NCBI GenBank assembly: GCA_944327365.1
Contig: CALVHI010000009.1
Coordinates: forward strand, 1 to 34,938
Length of the DNA stretch: 34,938 bases
Direction: 5' to 3'
Source of the DNA: an uncultured Bacilli bacterium
GTDB taxonomy: Bacteria > Bacillota_I > Bacilli_A > RF39 > UBA660
The notes beneath the pieces were generated by a model, which did not search any database, was not told where the DNA came from, and saw only the letters and a program-made list of their open reading frames with translations. Shown one piece after another: positions 1 to 7,825 of the stretch. The translations under genes and the position numbers were made by a program. Position 1 is the first letter of the stretch; each line of letters starts with the position of its first letter.

Positions 1-51
1 TATGATAATATTTCTTTTTAAATGACTTCTTTTTAATACTTCAAATTCCAT
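1..51 (-). CDS. N-terminal fragment of an unknown protein, cut by window edge
   Basis: An ATG at 51 reading leftwards gives 17 open codons (MEFEVLKRSHLKRNIII) to the edge of the window. A good ribosome binding site (GAAAGGA) lies nine bases upstream, and a strong promoter with 17-bp spacing sits at 118-146. The basic start followed by isoleucines could lead into a membrane segment, but too little is present to assign a function. It is divergent from the small regulator gene at 206. Confidence 0.5.
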   Translation of the reverse strand, partial: MEFEVLKRSHLKRNIII

Positions 52-99
52 AAATCGACATCCTTTCGTGAAGTAGAACTTCATTTTTAAAATTTTATC

Positions 100-150
100 A
101 ATACGCTATCTAAATACAATATATCAAATTTAATACGTATTGTCAATACG
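100..150. promoter_or_regulatory. AATACG operator repeats in divergent intergenic region
   Basis: The hexamer AATACG occurs at 100-105, 132-137 and 145-150. At 132-141 it forms the perfect palindrome AATACGTATT, and CGTATT/AATACG at 136-150 form an inverted repeat with a 3-base gap. The copies flank or overlap the leftward -35 and the start of its transcript. They look like sites for a dimeric repressor, perhaps the small HTH protein at 206-418. Confidence 0.5.
118..146 (-). promoter_or_regulatory. sigma-A promoter for the leftward gene
   Basis: On the minus strand TTGACA (141-146) and TATATT (118-123) are separated by exactly 17 bases. The -35 box is embedded in the AATACG operator repeats, so binding there should block RNA polymerase. 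Confidence 0.65.
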
Positions 151-177
151 CGTTAAAAGATAAATAAAAAATTTTTT

Positions 178-186
178 TGCTATAAT
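178..186 (+). promoter_or_regulatory. extended -10 promoter of the small regulator
   Basis: TGCTATAAT at 178-186 lies about 20 bases upstream of the start codon. No good -35 box is seen at the right distance; the TG of the extended -10 probably compensates, as at several other promoters here. Confidence 0.5.
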
Positions 187-205
187 GCACTAGAGGTAAA
201 AAGTT

Positions 206-418
206 ATGGAAATAAAAGCTAACAATTATGAACCAAATGACATCTTAAAATTCATGAGACAAGCGACAGATTTAACACAAAAAGAATTTGCCAAAACAAT
301 AAATAAATCTAAAGATTGGTGCCAATCAAATGAACTAGGAAGAAGTAATTATTTATTTAAAGATTTACTAGAACTAGCCAACAAAAATAACTTTGAAATA
401 ATTATTAAACACAAATAA
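206..418 (+). CDS. small helix-turn-helix (XRE/Cro-like) protein
   Basis: This 70-residue protein has the layout of a minimal XRE-type DNA-binding domain: residues 14-55 read as a five-helix HTH (FMRQATDLTQKEFAKTINKS, then a recognition helix near KDWCQSNELG). No ligand or dimerisation domain follows. AGAGG stands nine bases upstream of the ATG, and a terminator follows directly. It faces away from the gene at 1-51 across AATACG repeats, so it may control that promoter. The family assignment is by pattern only. Confidence 0.7.
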   Translation: MEIKANNYEPNDILKFMRQATDLTQKEFAKTINKSKDWCQSNELGRSNYLFKDLLELANKNNFEIIIKHK

Positions 419-445
419 CCCCAACAATAATTGGAGTTATTTTTA
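413..445 (+). terminator. Rho-independent terminator
   Basis: Arms AAATAACCCCAA and TTGGAGTTATTT (one mismatch) enclose a six-base loop and end in a T run. The stem overlaps the stop codon of the HTH gene. Confidence 0.75.
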
Positions 446-464
446 AATACTGTAATAATTTTAA

Positions 465-524
465 ATACAAGATTTAAAATATCAATATTATATATTTAGG
501 AATATCCATAGATCAATCTTGTAT
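465..524. repeat. inverted repeat ATACAAGATT ... AATCTTGTAT
   Basis: Perfect 10-bp arms at 465-474 and 515-524 enclose an AT-rich 40-base middle that has smaller internal complementarities. It lies just downstream, on the minus strand, of the GC-rich remnant at 564-689. It could be a terminator-like fold or the scar of a mobile insertion; no transposase is present. Confidence 0.4.
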
Positions 525-563
525 CCTAATGCTTTTTAGTTTAATCGTAATCAAACCCTAAGT

Positions 564-689
564 TTAAAAGGATATTGGGCGCACACCATACGTGTTATCC
601 ACGTTGTTGTTGTTGAGGGAGCCACTCGAATTCACACGAAACACGACAGCACCACCGTTATAATTATACGGAGACATATATTGTTCCAC
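564..689 (-). pseudogene. C-terminal remnant of a C-type-lectin-fold 'GVRP' protein (variable-protein-like)
   Basis: Read on the minus strand this segment encodes YNYNGGAVVFRVNSSGS followed by LNNNNVDNTYGVRPISF and a stop. The pattern is the conserved C-terminal end of C-type-lectin/FGE-sulfatase-fold surface proteins, the fold used by diversity-generating retroelement targets. The normal protein is hundreds of residues long; here an in-frame stop lies four codons before 689, so only the end remains, and it stops early after GVRP. The base composition is about half G+C, far above the neighbours, and asparagines are AAC instead of the local AAT. Imported or decayed DNA is likely. A short expressed ORF from the ATG at 677 is possible but has no ribosome binding site. 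Confidence 0.5.
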
Positions 690-747
690 TCTCTTAGATT
701 AACCAAATATATTATAACACAATTAAATAGTGATTAAAATGTTTACT

Positions 748-1614
748 TTATATCTCTACAGGATTAACATGTATAATTACTTTATATACTTTTTTAAAAT
801 TCTTAAGTATTTCATTTTCTAAAGTATCAGCGATAGTATGTGATTGAAAAGTACTCATATTTCCATCTAAATCAATAGTTAAAACAACAACATATTTATA
901 CCCAACAGGAATAGTATAAAAATCCTCTACATGAATAATATGTTTATTTTTTAAAATATAATCAACAATCAAATTCTTATCTTCTCTACTAATAGATGCA
1001 TCCATTAGCACACGATAAGCTTCAAGCATAATCCCAAGCCCAGTAATAATTATATAAACAGAAGTAATAGAACCAAATATTCCATCAAAAAAATAATAAC
1101 CAAAATAACCAAAAATAACAGATAACAATGTTCCACAAGTAAGTAGAATATCATTTCTATGATCTTTCATAGTAGCTTTTATTAAAATATTATGATGATT
1201 TTTAAAATTATTCTTTGCATATAAATATAAAAATAATTTAACACCTATTGTCACAATACATACCAATATTAAATAAAGGGAAAAAGTAAAATCATCCCCT
1301 CTTATAATTGCCATGACTGAATCAAAAAGTATTTTAACCCCAACTAAAATCATAAAAATACCAATAAACATAGAAAATATATACTCAGCTTTCCCATGCC
1401 CAAAATTATGATCTTCATCACTAGGAGTACAAGCAATTTTATTTCCTATATAAGACATAAGAGAAGAAAAAATATCTCCAGCTGAATTTATTGCATCTGC
1501 CATCATTGCCTCACTACGACTAATAACTGCCATAATAAATTTAATGATAAGCAAAAAAATATTACCAATAATTCCTAAAATACTAACTCTTTTAGTGCTT
1601 TCAAATCTATTCAT
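748..1614 (-). CDS. cation diffusion facilitator (CDF) family metal efflux transporter
   Basis: A 288-residue inner-membrane antiporter of the CDF family, which exports Zn2+, Fe2+ or Mn2+ in exchange for protons. Six hydrophobic segments fill the first 200 residues. The two metal-site motifs are visible: ADAINSAGD in helix 2 and HRNDI (HxxxD) in helix 5, with the family signature DHNFGHGKAE after helix 2. Residues about 205-288 form the cytoplasmic ferredoxin-like domain. AGGA precedes the ATG, and an extended -10 box at 1641-1649 gives the gene its own promoter. The metal cannot be told from sequence. Confidence 0.88.
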   Translation of the reverse strand: MNRFESTKRVSILGIIGNIFLLIIKFIMAVISRSEAMMADAINSAGDIFSSLMSYIGNKIACTPSDEDHNFGHGKAEYIFSMFIGIFMILVGVKILFDSVMAIIRGDDFTFSLYLILVCIVTIGVKLFLYLYAKNNFKNHHNILIKATMKDHRNDILLTCGTLLSVIFGYFGYYFFDGIFGSITSVYIIITGLGIMLEAYRVLMDASISREDKNLIVDYILKNKHIIHVEDFYTIPVGYKYVVVLTIDLDGNMSTFQSHTIADTLENEILKNFKKVYKVIIHVNPVEI

Positions 1615-1640
1615 TTCATCATATCCTTAAAAACTACATC

Positions 1641-1649
1641 ATTATATCA
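1641..1649 (-). promoter_or_regulatory. extended -10 promoter for the CDF gene
   Basis: On the minus strand TGATATAAT lies about 27 bases upstream of the ATG at 1614. Confidence 0.5.
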
Positions 1650-1670
1650 TACTCGATACTAAAAAATATA

Positions 1671-2249
1671 TTAATTTAATTTATATAAACACAAACACTC
1701 CCGATTCTGAATAGGCCCCAAAGCAAAATCTCTATGAGTAACCGACAAAAACCTAGACATCTTTACCTTACGATTATAGGAGAACAATTTATCAAAAATA
1801 ATTTCTATTTGTCTATCACTATCATAATATTCTCTAGCAATATAATAAGGATCCCAAATATAAACATAATCATCATCCATACCCGTAATTAAAACATAAT
1901 GTTCACAATCTTGATAAGTTCTTAAAACAATACAGCCCTTCTTATTTAAACATATTTTTAAATTTTCCATATTAACATCTTCGTTTAATAAATGCTGTGC
2001 TATTAAAGAAAAATCATGAGTCTTACAATAATCATTTATCCAAGTTGCAACAAGTTCTATCGCCGCCTTACTAGTACCTCCCTCACCACTATTACCATCT
2101 TTATCATAGCAATCAAGTGTATATAAAGATATAAAACGGACAACTTCTGCTGGTATCTTTTCTCTTTCATATAAAAAGTTTAAAGCATTTGCAAGTGTTG
2201 TTGTTGCGCAATCATATTCTGTAATTTGAAATCTCAATGGAACTTTCAT
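1671..2249 (-). CDS. C39-like papain-fold cysteine peptidase
   Basis: A 192-residue protein starting MKVPLRFQITEYDCATTTLA, the usual N-terminal pattern of peptidase C39-like domains, with the candidate catalytic cysteine at residue 14. The matching histidine region is CEHYVLITGMDDDYVYIWDP, giving the His and Asp of the triad. There is no transporter domain and no clear signal peptide, so it is a stand-alone C39-like protein with unknown substrate. The ATG at 2249 is preferred because GGGGGAG stands five bases before it; it overlaps the nitroreductase stop (TAATG), indicating translational coupling. An upstream in-frame start at 2267 has no such site. Confidence 0.7.
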   Translation of the reverse strand: MKVPLRFQITEYDCATTTLANALNFLYEREKIPAEVVRFISLYTLDCYDKDGNSGEGGTSKAAIELVATWINDYCKTHDFSLIAQHLLNEDVNMENLKICLNKKGCIVLRTYQDCEHYVLITGMDDDYVYIWDPYYIAREYYDSDRQIEIIFDKLFSYNRKVKMSRFLSVTHRDFALGPIQNRECLCLYKLN

Positions 2250-2770
2250 TATATCTCCCCCAACCAATAACTAACTTCCTCTAAATCTTTCCTAGGTCTT
2301 TTACTAGGAAAAGAAAGAGTATATCCTAAAGCAACCGCTGATACTAATTTTTTATCTACACCAACCATCTTTTTTACCTCATCTTCAATATTTAAAATAT
2401 AACCCATCCACAAGGATGCAACACCTAAATCTCTAGCCTTTAATATCATATTTTCAATACTTGCTCCAACCGAAACCAAATCCATAATCGTATCTTCTAT
2501 ATCTGCAAAAACTAAAATAAGTGCTTGTGCCTCACGAATGACATCACAGGTTTTCTTGCCTTCAAGCCCCATTTTTTCTTCTAATGTATCGCCTATTTTT
2601 TTCTTTTTATCTTGATTTTGTATCACAACAAAATACCACGGCTGTCTATTATGAGCAGATGGAGCTAAAATAGCATATTCTAATATATTTTTTATTGTAT
2701 CAGGTAATAATGCTTTATTATTATAATTTCGAACACTTCTTCTTTCTTCTAAAACTTTACTAAATTCCAT
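2249..2770 (-). CDS. nitroreductase-family FMN oxidoreductase
   Basis: A 173-residue protein of the nitroreductase family: an FMN-dependent NAD(P)H oxidoreductase. The N-terminal RRSVRNYNNK and LAPSAHNRQPWYFVVI are the FMN-phosphate and dimer-interface motifs, and DLGVASLWMGY is the conserved second half. It is shorter than classical NfsA/NfsB (about 220-240) and fits the small nitroreductases of anaerobes. It lies two bases after the ucpA-like gene, whose end carries its ribosome binding site (GGGAG), and its stop overlaps the next start. The substrate is unknown. Confidence 0.88.
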   Translation of the reverse strand: MEFSKVLEERRSVRNYNNKALLPDTIKNILEYAILAPSAHNRQPWYFVVIQNQDKKKKIGDTLEEKMGLEGKKTCDVIREAQALILVFADIEDTIMDLVSVGASIENMILKARDLGVASLWMGYILNIEDEVKKMVGVDKKLVSAVALGYTLSFPSKRPRKDLEEVSYWLGEI

Positions 2771-2772
2771 TT

Positions 2773-3561
2773 TTACACTCCCATAGGCATTGTTTCAGGT
2801 AATGTAGACCCACCATCTATCACAATACCTTGACCTGTAATATAACTAGCTTCATTACTGGAAAGAAAAGCTGCTAACTCTCCAATTTCTTCTGGTAGCG
2901 CAAGTCTACCCATTGGAATTGATGTTGCTATTCCCTCTACAACTGATAAAGGATTATCTGCATTTGATTCTTTTGCCATACCATCTACCATAGGTGTTTT
3001 AACATACCCAGGCATAATCGCATTAACCCGTATTTTATCTTTAACTACTTCTGCAGCCAAACTTTTCGTAAACCCAAGAACAGCGGCCTTACTAGTTGCA
3101 TACGCTACTTCTCCTGGATCAGCAACCATTGGCCCTGTTACACTAGATAAATTTACTATAGCTCCCCCCTTTACCTTTAAAAGAGGTAAAAAAATATGTG
3201 TAACTTCCCATACTCCTAAAACATTTATATCAAAGTGAAAATCTCTTACCTCATCACTCATCTCCTCAAAAGAAGCAAGCTTACATACACCAGCATTATT
3301 AACGAGTATATCAACATTACCATAAGTGTTTTTAACTTTATTAAAAATCGCCTCAAGTAAAGACTTCTTCCTAATATCAACAATAAATCCATTTATCATT
3401 CCTGGATATTTTCTATTTAACTCTAAAATCGTATCTTTAAGCTTTAGAGAACTATCAAGAATAATAACTCTAGCCCCATACTTTAAAAAAACATTCACAA
3501 TACCTTTGCCAATCCCCATTGCTCCACCAGTAACAATGGCTACTTTCCCATCTAGTTTCAT
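2773..3561 (-). CDS. ucpA: short-chain dehydrogenase/reductase, UcpA-like
   Basis: A 262-residue SDR oxidoreductase. The NAD(P)-binding GGAMGIGKG is near residue 15, NNAG near 90, the catalytic Ser in LSSVTG, and Tyr/Lys in YATSKAA. The signature stretches VADPGE and IDGGSTLPET match E. coli UcpA closely along the length, as I recall that sequence. ATG 3561 is chosen because AGGAGG stands four bases upstream; an earlier in-frame ATG at 3576 lies before that site. It heads a three-gene coupled operon with the nitroreductase and the C39-like peptidase, preceded by an extended -10 box. Confidence 0.85.
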   Translation of the reverse strand: MKLDGKVAIVTGGAMGIGKGIVNVFLKYGARVIILDSSLKLKDTILELNRKYPGMINGFIVDIRKKSLLEAIFNKVKNTYGNVDILVNNAGVCKLASFEEMSDEVRDFHFDINVLGVWEVTHIFLPLLKVKGGAIVNLSSVTGPMVADPGEVAYATSKAAVLGFTKSLAAEVVKDKIRVNAIMPGYVKTPMVDGMAKESNADNPLSVVEGIATSIPMGRLALPEEIGELAAFLSSNEASYITGQGIVIDGGSTLPETMPMGV

Positions 3562-3582
3562 AAGACCTCCTATCATTTTTTA

Positions 3583-3591
3583 ATTATAACA
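3583..3591 (-). promoter_or_regulatory. extended -10 promoter of the ucpA-like operon
   Basis: TGTTATAAT on the minus strand, about 22 bases before the ATG. A weak TTTAAA is present 17 bases further upstream. Confidence 0.5.
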
Positions 3592-3642
3592 TACAAACAA
3601 TAAAATTTAAACATCAAACCATCTTTAATTCATGTAAATAAT

Positions 3643-3671
3643 TTGACAATTATACCATTATATGTTAAAAT
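3643..3671 (+). promoter_or_regulatory. sigma-A promoter of the acyltransferase gene
   Basis: TTGACA (3643-3648), a 17-base spacer, and TAAAAT (3666-3671), followed by a strong ribosome binding site (AAGAAGGGGGAAG) before the ATG at 3705. Confidence 0.65.
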
Positions 3672-3704
3672 TTTTACTGTATTTAAGAAGGGGGAAGAGT
3701 TTAT

Positions 3705-5183
3705 ATGATAAAACATATATATGATGAACCATTTACAGAAGAAGAAATTAAAAAAGCAACAGAAGAAGCTTATAAAGAAGGAACAATATCTGTAGACGAA
3801 TATCAAGCAATAATAAATGAGAAAGAGAAAACTAATACTTTTGATGGCAAGTTAAGCAAAGAAGAATTAAATGAACTAAGAGAAAAACTAGTTAGTGAAA
3901 AAAAGATAAGAAAAATTGAACATTACCTAACAAGATACAAAGAGCATTTATCAGGATACAAAGATTTAGTAGGTGATGACTTAGTTTTTGATAATCTATT
4001 TTTATTTAATTTAAAACACTTTGGTTATTTACTAAAAGATGAACCTGAAGAGGTAATGTCAAGGGCCGGAATGCAATTTAGAAGGCACATTATTTACCCA
4101 TTAATCCAAAAATTTGGGCCAGCCTTTTTAAATTCTAAACAAATTTTTGAAAACAGAAACGATCTATTACTGGAAAGAGATTATAAAACAGGTAAACCAA
4201 ATCAAGATTTAGAAGCACTACCTGATTTAGGAATTAGTTTACCAAAAGAACCAGTAATATGGACCTTAAACCATCACTTTAAAGATGATGCTCTAGCATC
4301 CGTCCTAGCGTGCCAACGACCAATTTACATTTTATTTGGAAGCTTACCACAATTTTATAATACCTTTGATGGAATTTTAGCTTATTTAGTAGGTAGTATC
4401 ATAATTAACAGAAAAGTTAAATCAAGTAAAGTGGCTTCTATGGATAAAATGAAATATGCTCTAAATTTAGGATCAGATTTAATGGTTGCTCCCGAAGGAG
4501 TATGGGAAAAATCTTCAAATGAATATTTATTAAAATTATGGCCGGGAATATATAGAATAGCTATGGAAACTGGTGTAAATTTAGTACCAGTAATTCATTA
4601 TATTTATGATCATACGCAAAAAATAGATAAAAAAGAAAACCCAATCCATACCGTTGTAGACGAACCAGTTAATTTAGCTACATCAGGGTTATCAGAAAAA
4701 GCAGCATTAGATTATTACCGCGATATTATGGCACAATGGTATATATTAATGCAAAAAAAATATGGATATGCTAAAAAATATCATATAAATATCCCTGCTA
4801 CAAAGATAAAAGATGAAAAGGAATTAAATAATTTATCAGATAAAGAACTAAAAAGATACTATCATGAATTAATAACTACCCTTTATAATGAACGAATAGA
4901 TAGAAAAGAAGATTTAACAAGTCGAGAAATATTATTAAGAGGATTTAATAATGCCACCAGCGCTTGGGAAGCATATTTAACTGATTTAATGGATACCGTA
5001 GATCGCTATGATCTTTCAATTGAAACAACAGCTCACTTTAAGCCAAAAGATGTTGTGACGCCATATGATGTATATAAAGATATTGCCTCTTTACCAATAA
5101 CTAAAGAAAATAAAGATACCGTAATTTATGCCAGAAAATTAGTAAGAGATTATAAATTAAACGATTTTCAATCAAGATTCTAA
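3705..5183 (+). CDS. PlsC-like 1-acyl-glycerol-phosphate acyltransferase with long extra domains
   Basis: A 492-residue protein with a central glycerolipid acyltransferase domain at about residues 180-330. It holds the catalytic HX4D box in TLNHHFKDDAL, and APEGVWEKS as the equivalent of the phosphate-binding EGTR box. PlsC enzymes acylate lysophosphatidic acid at the membrane. Typical PlsC is about 240 residues, so both the charged 180-residue N terminus and the 160-residue C terminus are additions whose role I cannot see; there is no obvious transmembrane helix. It is a single gene with its own promoter and terminator. Confidence 0.72.
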   Translation: MIKHIYDEPFTEEEIKKATEEAYKEGTISVDEYQAIINEKEKTNTFDGKLSKEELNELREKLVSEKKIRKIEHYLTRYKEHLSGYKDLVGDDLVFDNLFLFNLKHFGYLLKDEPEEVMSRAGMQFRRHIIYPLIQKFGPAFLNSKQIFENRNDLLLERDYKTGKPNQDLEALPDLGISLPKEPVIWTLNHHFKDDALASVLACQRPIYILFGSLPQFYNTFDGILAYLVGSIIINRKVKSSKVASMDKMKYALNLGSDLMVAPEGVWEKSSNEYLLKLWPGIYRIAMETGVNLVPVIHYIYDHTQKIDKKENPIHTVVDEPVNLATSGLSEKAALDYYRDIMAQWYILMQKKYGYAKKYHINIPATKIKDEKELNNLSDKELKRYYHELITTLYNERIDRKEDLTSREILLRGFNNATSAWEAYLTDLMDTVDRYDLSIETTAHFKPKDVVTPYDVYKDIASLPITKENKDTVIYARKLVRDYKLNDFQSRF

Positions 5184-5204
5184 AACGCATTTTTTGCGTT
5201 TTTT
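5182..5204 (+). terminator. Rho-independent terminator
   Basis: AAAACGCA / TGCGTTTT stem with a five-T loop and a T tail, starting just inside the stop codon of the acyltransferase gene. Confidence 0.8.
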
Positions 5205-5205
5205 A

Positions 5206-5235
5206 TTGCACCATTATAAGTTAACATGTTATAAT
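5206..5235 (+). promoter_or_regulatory. promoter of the histidine kinase operon
   Basis: TTGCAC (5206-5211), 18 bases, then TATAAT (5230-5235) extended as TGTTATAAT. It abuts the terminator of the preceding gene. Confidence 0.6.
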
Positions 5236-5254
5236 TATAATTAGGTGATAAAAT

Positions 5255-7078
5255 ATGGCAGGAATTCTTTTACCAGCATGTGCAGTATTTTTTTCTGGAT
5301 TATTATGCACAATATATTTTTCAAAACAAAGAGTAAATTTATTAGAAAATAAAATGTATTCGATTATGATGATATCGATACTTATTGATAGCATTCTTGT
5401 AACTATTTTACAAGCCTTTCCTGCTGGTGGAGTATCCAACATAGAACTAGCTTTTGTTCCTTTAATAAACAAAATTGATTTTATCTTTTTAATAGCTTTT
5501 TGCAATTGCTTATTTTTTTACACAATGCTTATAACCATTCCTAAATTTAAAGAAAAATTTAAACTTTATCTAATTCCCTTTTGCTTATTAGATATTATAA
5601 CCATAATATTAATAATGTTTACCCCTATAAACGTTATTAATGAAGACATTCATTATAGTGTTGGAGGCATAGCAGTTTATCTTGTATATATATTATGTTT
5701 ATCCTACATTTTATTATCAATTATTGTCGTATTAAGTAACTTAAAAAAAGTAGACAAAAGACATGTCCCAATATTTTCAATCATTTTCATTTTAATTTTA
5801 CTATTCATACTATTCGAAATCAATCCATATCTAATTATCATTTCTATTGCTCTAACTTTTGTCAATTACATCATGTACTTTACCATTGAAAATCCCGATT
5901 TAAACCATATTAAAGAACTAAATTTAGCAAAAGATCAAGCAGAAAAAGCAAACCGTGCTAAAACTGAATTTTTATCTAATATGTCGCACGAAATAAGAAC
6001 TCCATTAAATGCCATTGTTGGCTTTAGTGAATGCATGTTAGATTCTAACGATTTAAAAGAGACAAAAGAATATGCCAGCGATATTGTGGACGCATCAAAA
6101 CAATTATTAGAAATTGTTAATGGTATTCTTGATATTTCCAAAATAGAAGCAAATAAAGTTGAAATAATCCCCAAAAATTATAATCCAAGAGAAGTATTTG
6201 ATGGATTAAAAAAATTAGTCTTACCTAGAATTAAAGAAAAACCCATTAAATTTAAAATGATTTTCTCTCCAGATTTACCAGGCGTATTAAAAGGTGATGT
6301 TTCCAAAGTAAAGCAAATAATATTAAATATTTTAACAAATGCTACCAAATACACAGATAAAGGTGAAATAATATTTAATGTAAACTGTATTAATCGCTTA
6401 GATACCAAAGAGTGTTTAATGTACATCTCCGTAAAAGACACTGGTCGTGGCATAAAAAAGGAAAAACTTGAAACAATATTTGGTAAATTTGAACGAGTTG
6501 ATGAAGAAAAAAACACAACAGTTGAAGGAACTGGATTAGGACTTGCTATAACGAAAGGACTTGTCGATTTAATGGGAGGAAGAATCACCGTTTTCTCTAA
6601 ATACGGGGAAGGATCAACTTTTAGAGTTTACTTAGAGCAAGAAATAGTCAGCATGGAAATACCGAAAATGGAAGAAAATGAAGAAGAAGAGATTAACTAT
6701 ATAGATTACAGTGGAAAAAAGATATTAATTGTTGATGATTCAAAAATCAACCTTAAAGTCGCCCAAACTCTTATGAAATCTTACAATTTTGAAATTGATA
6801 CTGCAACAAATGGTGAAGAAGCCATTGAAAAAACAAATAATAAGAAATATGATTTAATATTTATGGACATCATGATGCCTAAAATGAATGGCGTTGAAAC
6901 ATTAGAAAAGCTAAGAGAAAAAGAAGATTTTACAACACCAGTAATAGCCCTAACTGCTGATGCCATCGAAGGAACTGATGAAAAATATTTAAGTGTAGGA
7001 TTTAATAGTTACCTATCAAAACCAATTGATAGAAAACTACTAAATAAAGTAATTAATAAGTATTTGGGAGGGAAATAG
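5255..7078 (+). CDS. hybrid sensor histidine kinase with multi-pass N terminus and C-terminal receiver
   Basis: A 607-residue membrane sensor. Residues 1-215 contain about seven hydrophobic helices with no large external domain, so the signal is probably sensed in the membrane. A short coiled coil leads to HisKA with phospho-acceptor His245 in SHEIRTPLN. The ATPase domain shows the N box ([10 protein letters not shown]), DTGRGI and GTGLGL. Residues about 485-607 form a receiver domain with Asp538 (FMDIMMP) and a lysine in SKP. It should autophosphorylate and pass phosphate to its own receiver, then to the HPt protein encoded four bases downstream. Confidence 0.9.
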   Translation: MAGILLPACAVFFSGLLCTIYFSKQRVNLLENKMYSIMMISILIDSILVTILQAFPAGGVSNIELAFVPLINKIDFIFLIAFCNCLFFYTMLITIPKFKEKFKLYLIPFCLLDIITIILIMFTPINVINEDIHYSVGGIAVYLVYILCLSYILLSIIVVLSNLKKVDKRHVPIFSIIFILILLFILFEINPYLIIISIALTFVNYIMYFTIENPDLNHIKELNLAKDQAEKANRAKTEFLSNMSHEIRTPLNAIVGFSECMLDSNDLKETKEYASDIVDASKQLLEIVNGILDISKIEANKVEIIPKNYNPREVFDGLKKLVLPRIKEKPIKFKMIFSPDLPGVLKGDVSKVKQIILNILTNATKYTDKGEIIFNVNCINRLDTKECLMYISVKDTGRGIKKEKLETIFGKFERVDEEKNTTVEGTGLGLAITKGLVDLMGGRITVFSKYGEGSTFRVYLEQEIVSMEIPKMEENEEEEINYIDYSGKKILIVDDSKINLKVAQTLMKSYNFEIDTATNGEEAIEKTNNKKYDLIFMDIMMPKMNGVETLEKLREKEDFTTPVIALTADAIEGTDEKYLSVGFNSYLSKPIDRKLLNKVINKYLGGK

Positions 7079-7081
7079 AGT

Positions 7082-7825
7082 ATGGAAAAAGTTGATTTAT
7101 TAGTGAATAATAACGTCGATGTAAAAGGAAGTTTAGAATTTTGGGGAGATTTAGATTCTTATAATGAAAACTTATTAGAATTTAAAAATTCTTTAAAAGA
7201 AAAACTAAAAAATTTAGAAGAAGATAAAAATAATCAAGATTGGCAAAACTACAGTATTTTAGCCCATAGTATGAAAAGTGAAGCAAGATATTTAGGTTTT
7301 AAAGAAGAAGCAGAAATATTTTTAGCTCATGAACAAAAAGGTAAAGAAAATGAACAAAATTTCATAGAAGAAAATTACCCGACTTTAGTTAATACTGTAA
7401 ATAAGATAATAAATATACTAGACAAATATTTTGATATAGGAGAAAAAAAAATAATTTTAATCGTTGACGATTCCAATATTATCTTAAATTTTCTAGAAAA
7501 AAGTATTCAAAACGAATTTGATATCATTAAAGCCAAATCAGGGGAAGAAGCAATAAATATAATTAAAAGCAAAAAATTATATGCTGTTTTATTAGATTTA
7601 AACATGCCAAATCTAAATGGATTTGATGTTCTTGCCTTTATGAAAGAACAAAAATTAACAGATAAAATACCTGTTGTTATTATCACTGGTGATGATACGG
7701 AAGAAACAATAAAAAAAGCCTTTAATTATGGAGTACTTGATGTTTTAAATAAACCATTTACAGAAGATAATATAAAAAGAGTACTTATGTCTATTAAAAA
7801 TTCTTATGAAAGAGATAATATATGA
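7082..7825 (+). CDS. HPt domain fused to a receiver domain (phosphorelay protein)
   Basis: A 247-residue soluble protein. The N-terminal helical part carries an HPt motif, AHSMKSEARYLG, with phosphorylatable His62. Residues about 120-240 form a receiver with the acidic pair in IVDDS, phospho-acceptor Asp172 (LLDLNMPNLNG) and Lys in NKPF. There is no output domain. It directly follows the hybrid kinase, so the likely order of transfer is His245, Asp538, His62 and then Asp172 or another receiver. It overlaps the adenosine deaminase start by four bases. Confidence 0.85.
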   Translation: MEKVDLLVNNNVDVKGSLEFWGDLDSYNENLLEFKNSLKEKLKNLEEDKNNQDWQNYSILAHSMKSEARYLGFKEEAEIFLAHEQKGKENEQNFIEENYPTLVNTVNKIINILDKYFDIGEKKIILIVDDSNIILNFLEKSIQNEFDIIKAKSGEEAINIIKSKKLYAVLLDLNMPNLNGFDVLAFMKEQKLTDKIPVVIITGDDTEETIKKAFNYGVLDVLNKPFTEDNIKRVLMSIKNSYERDNI

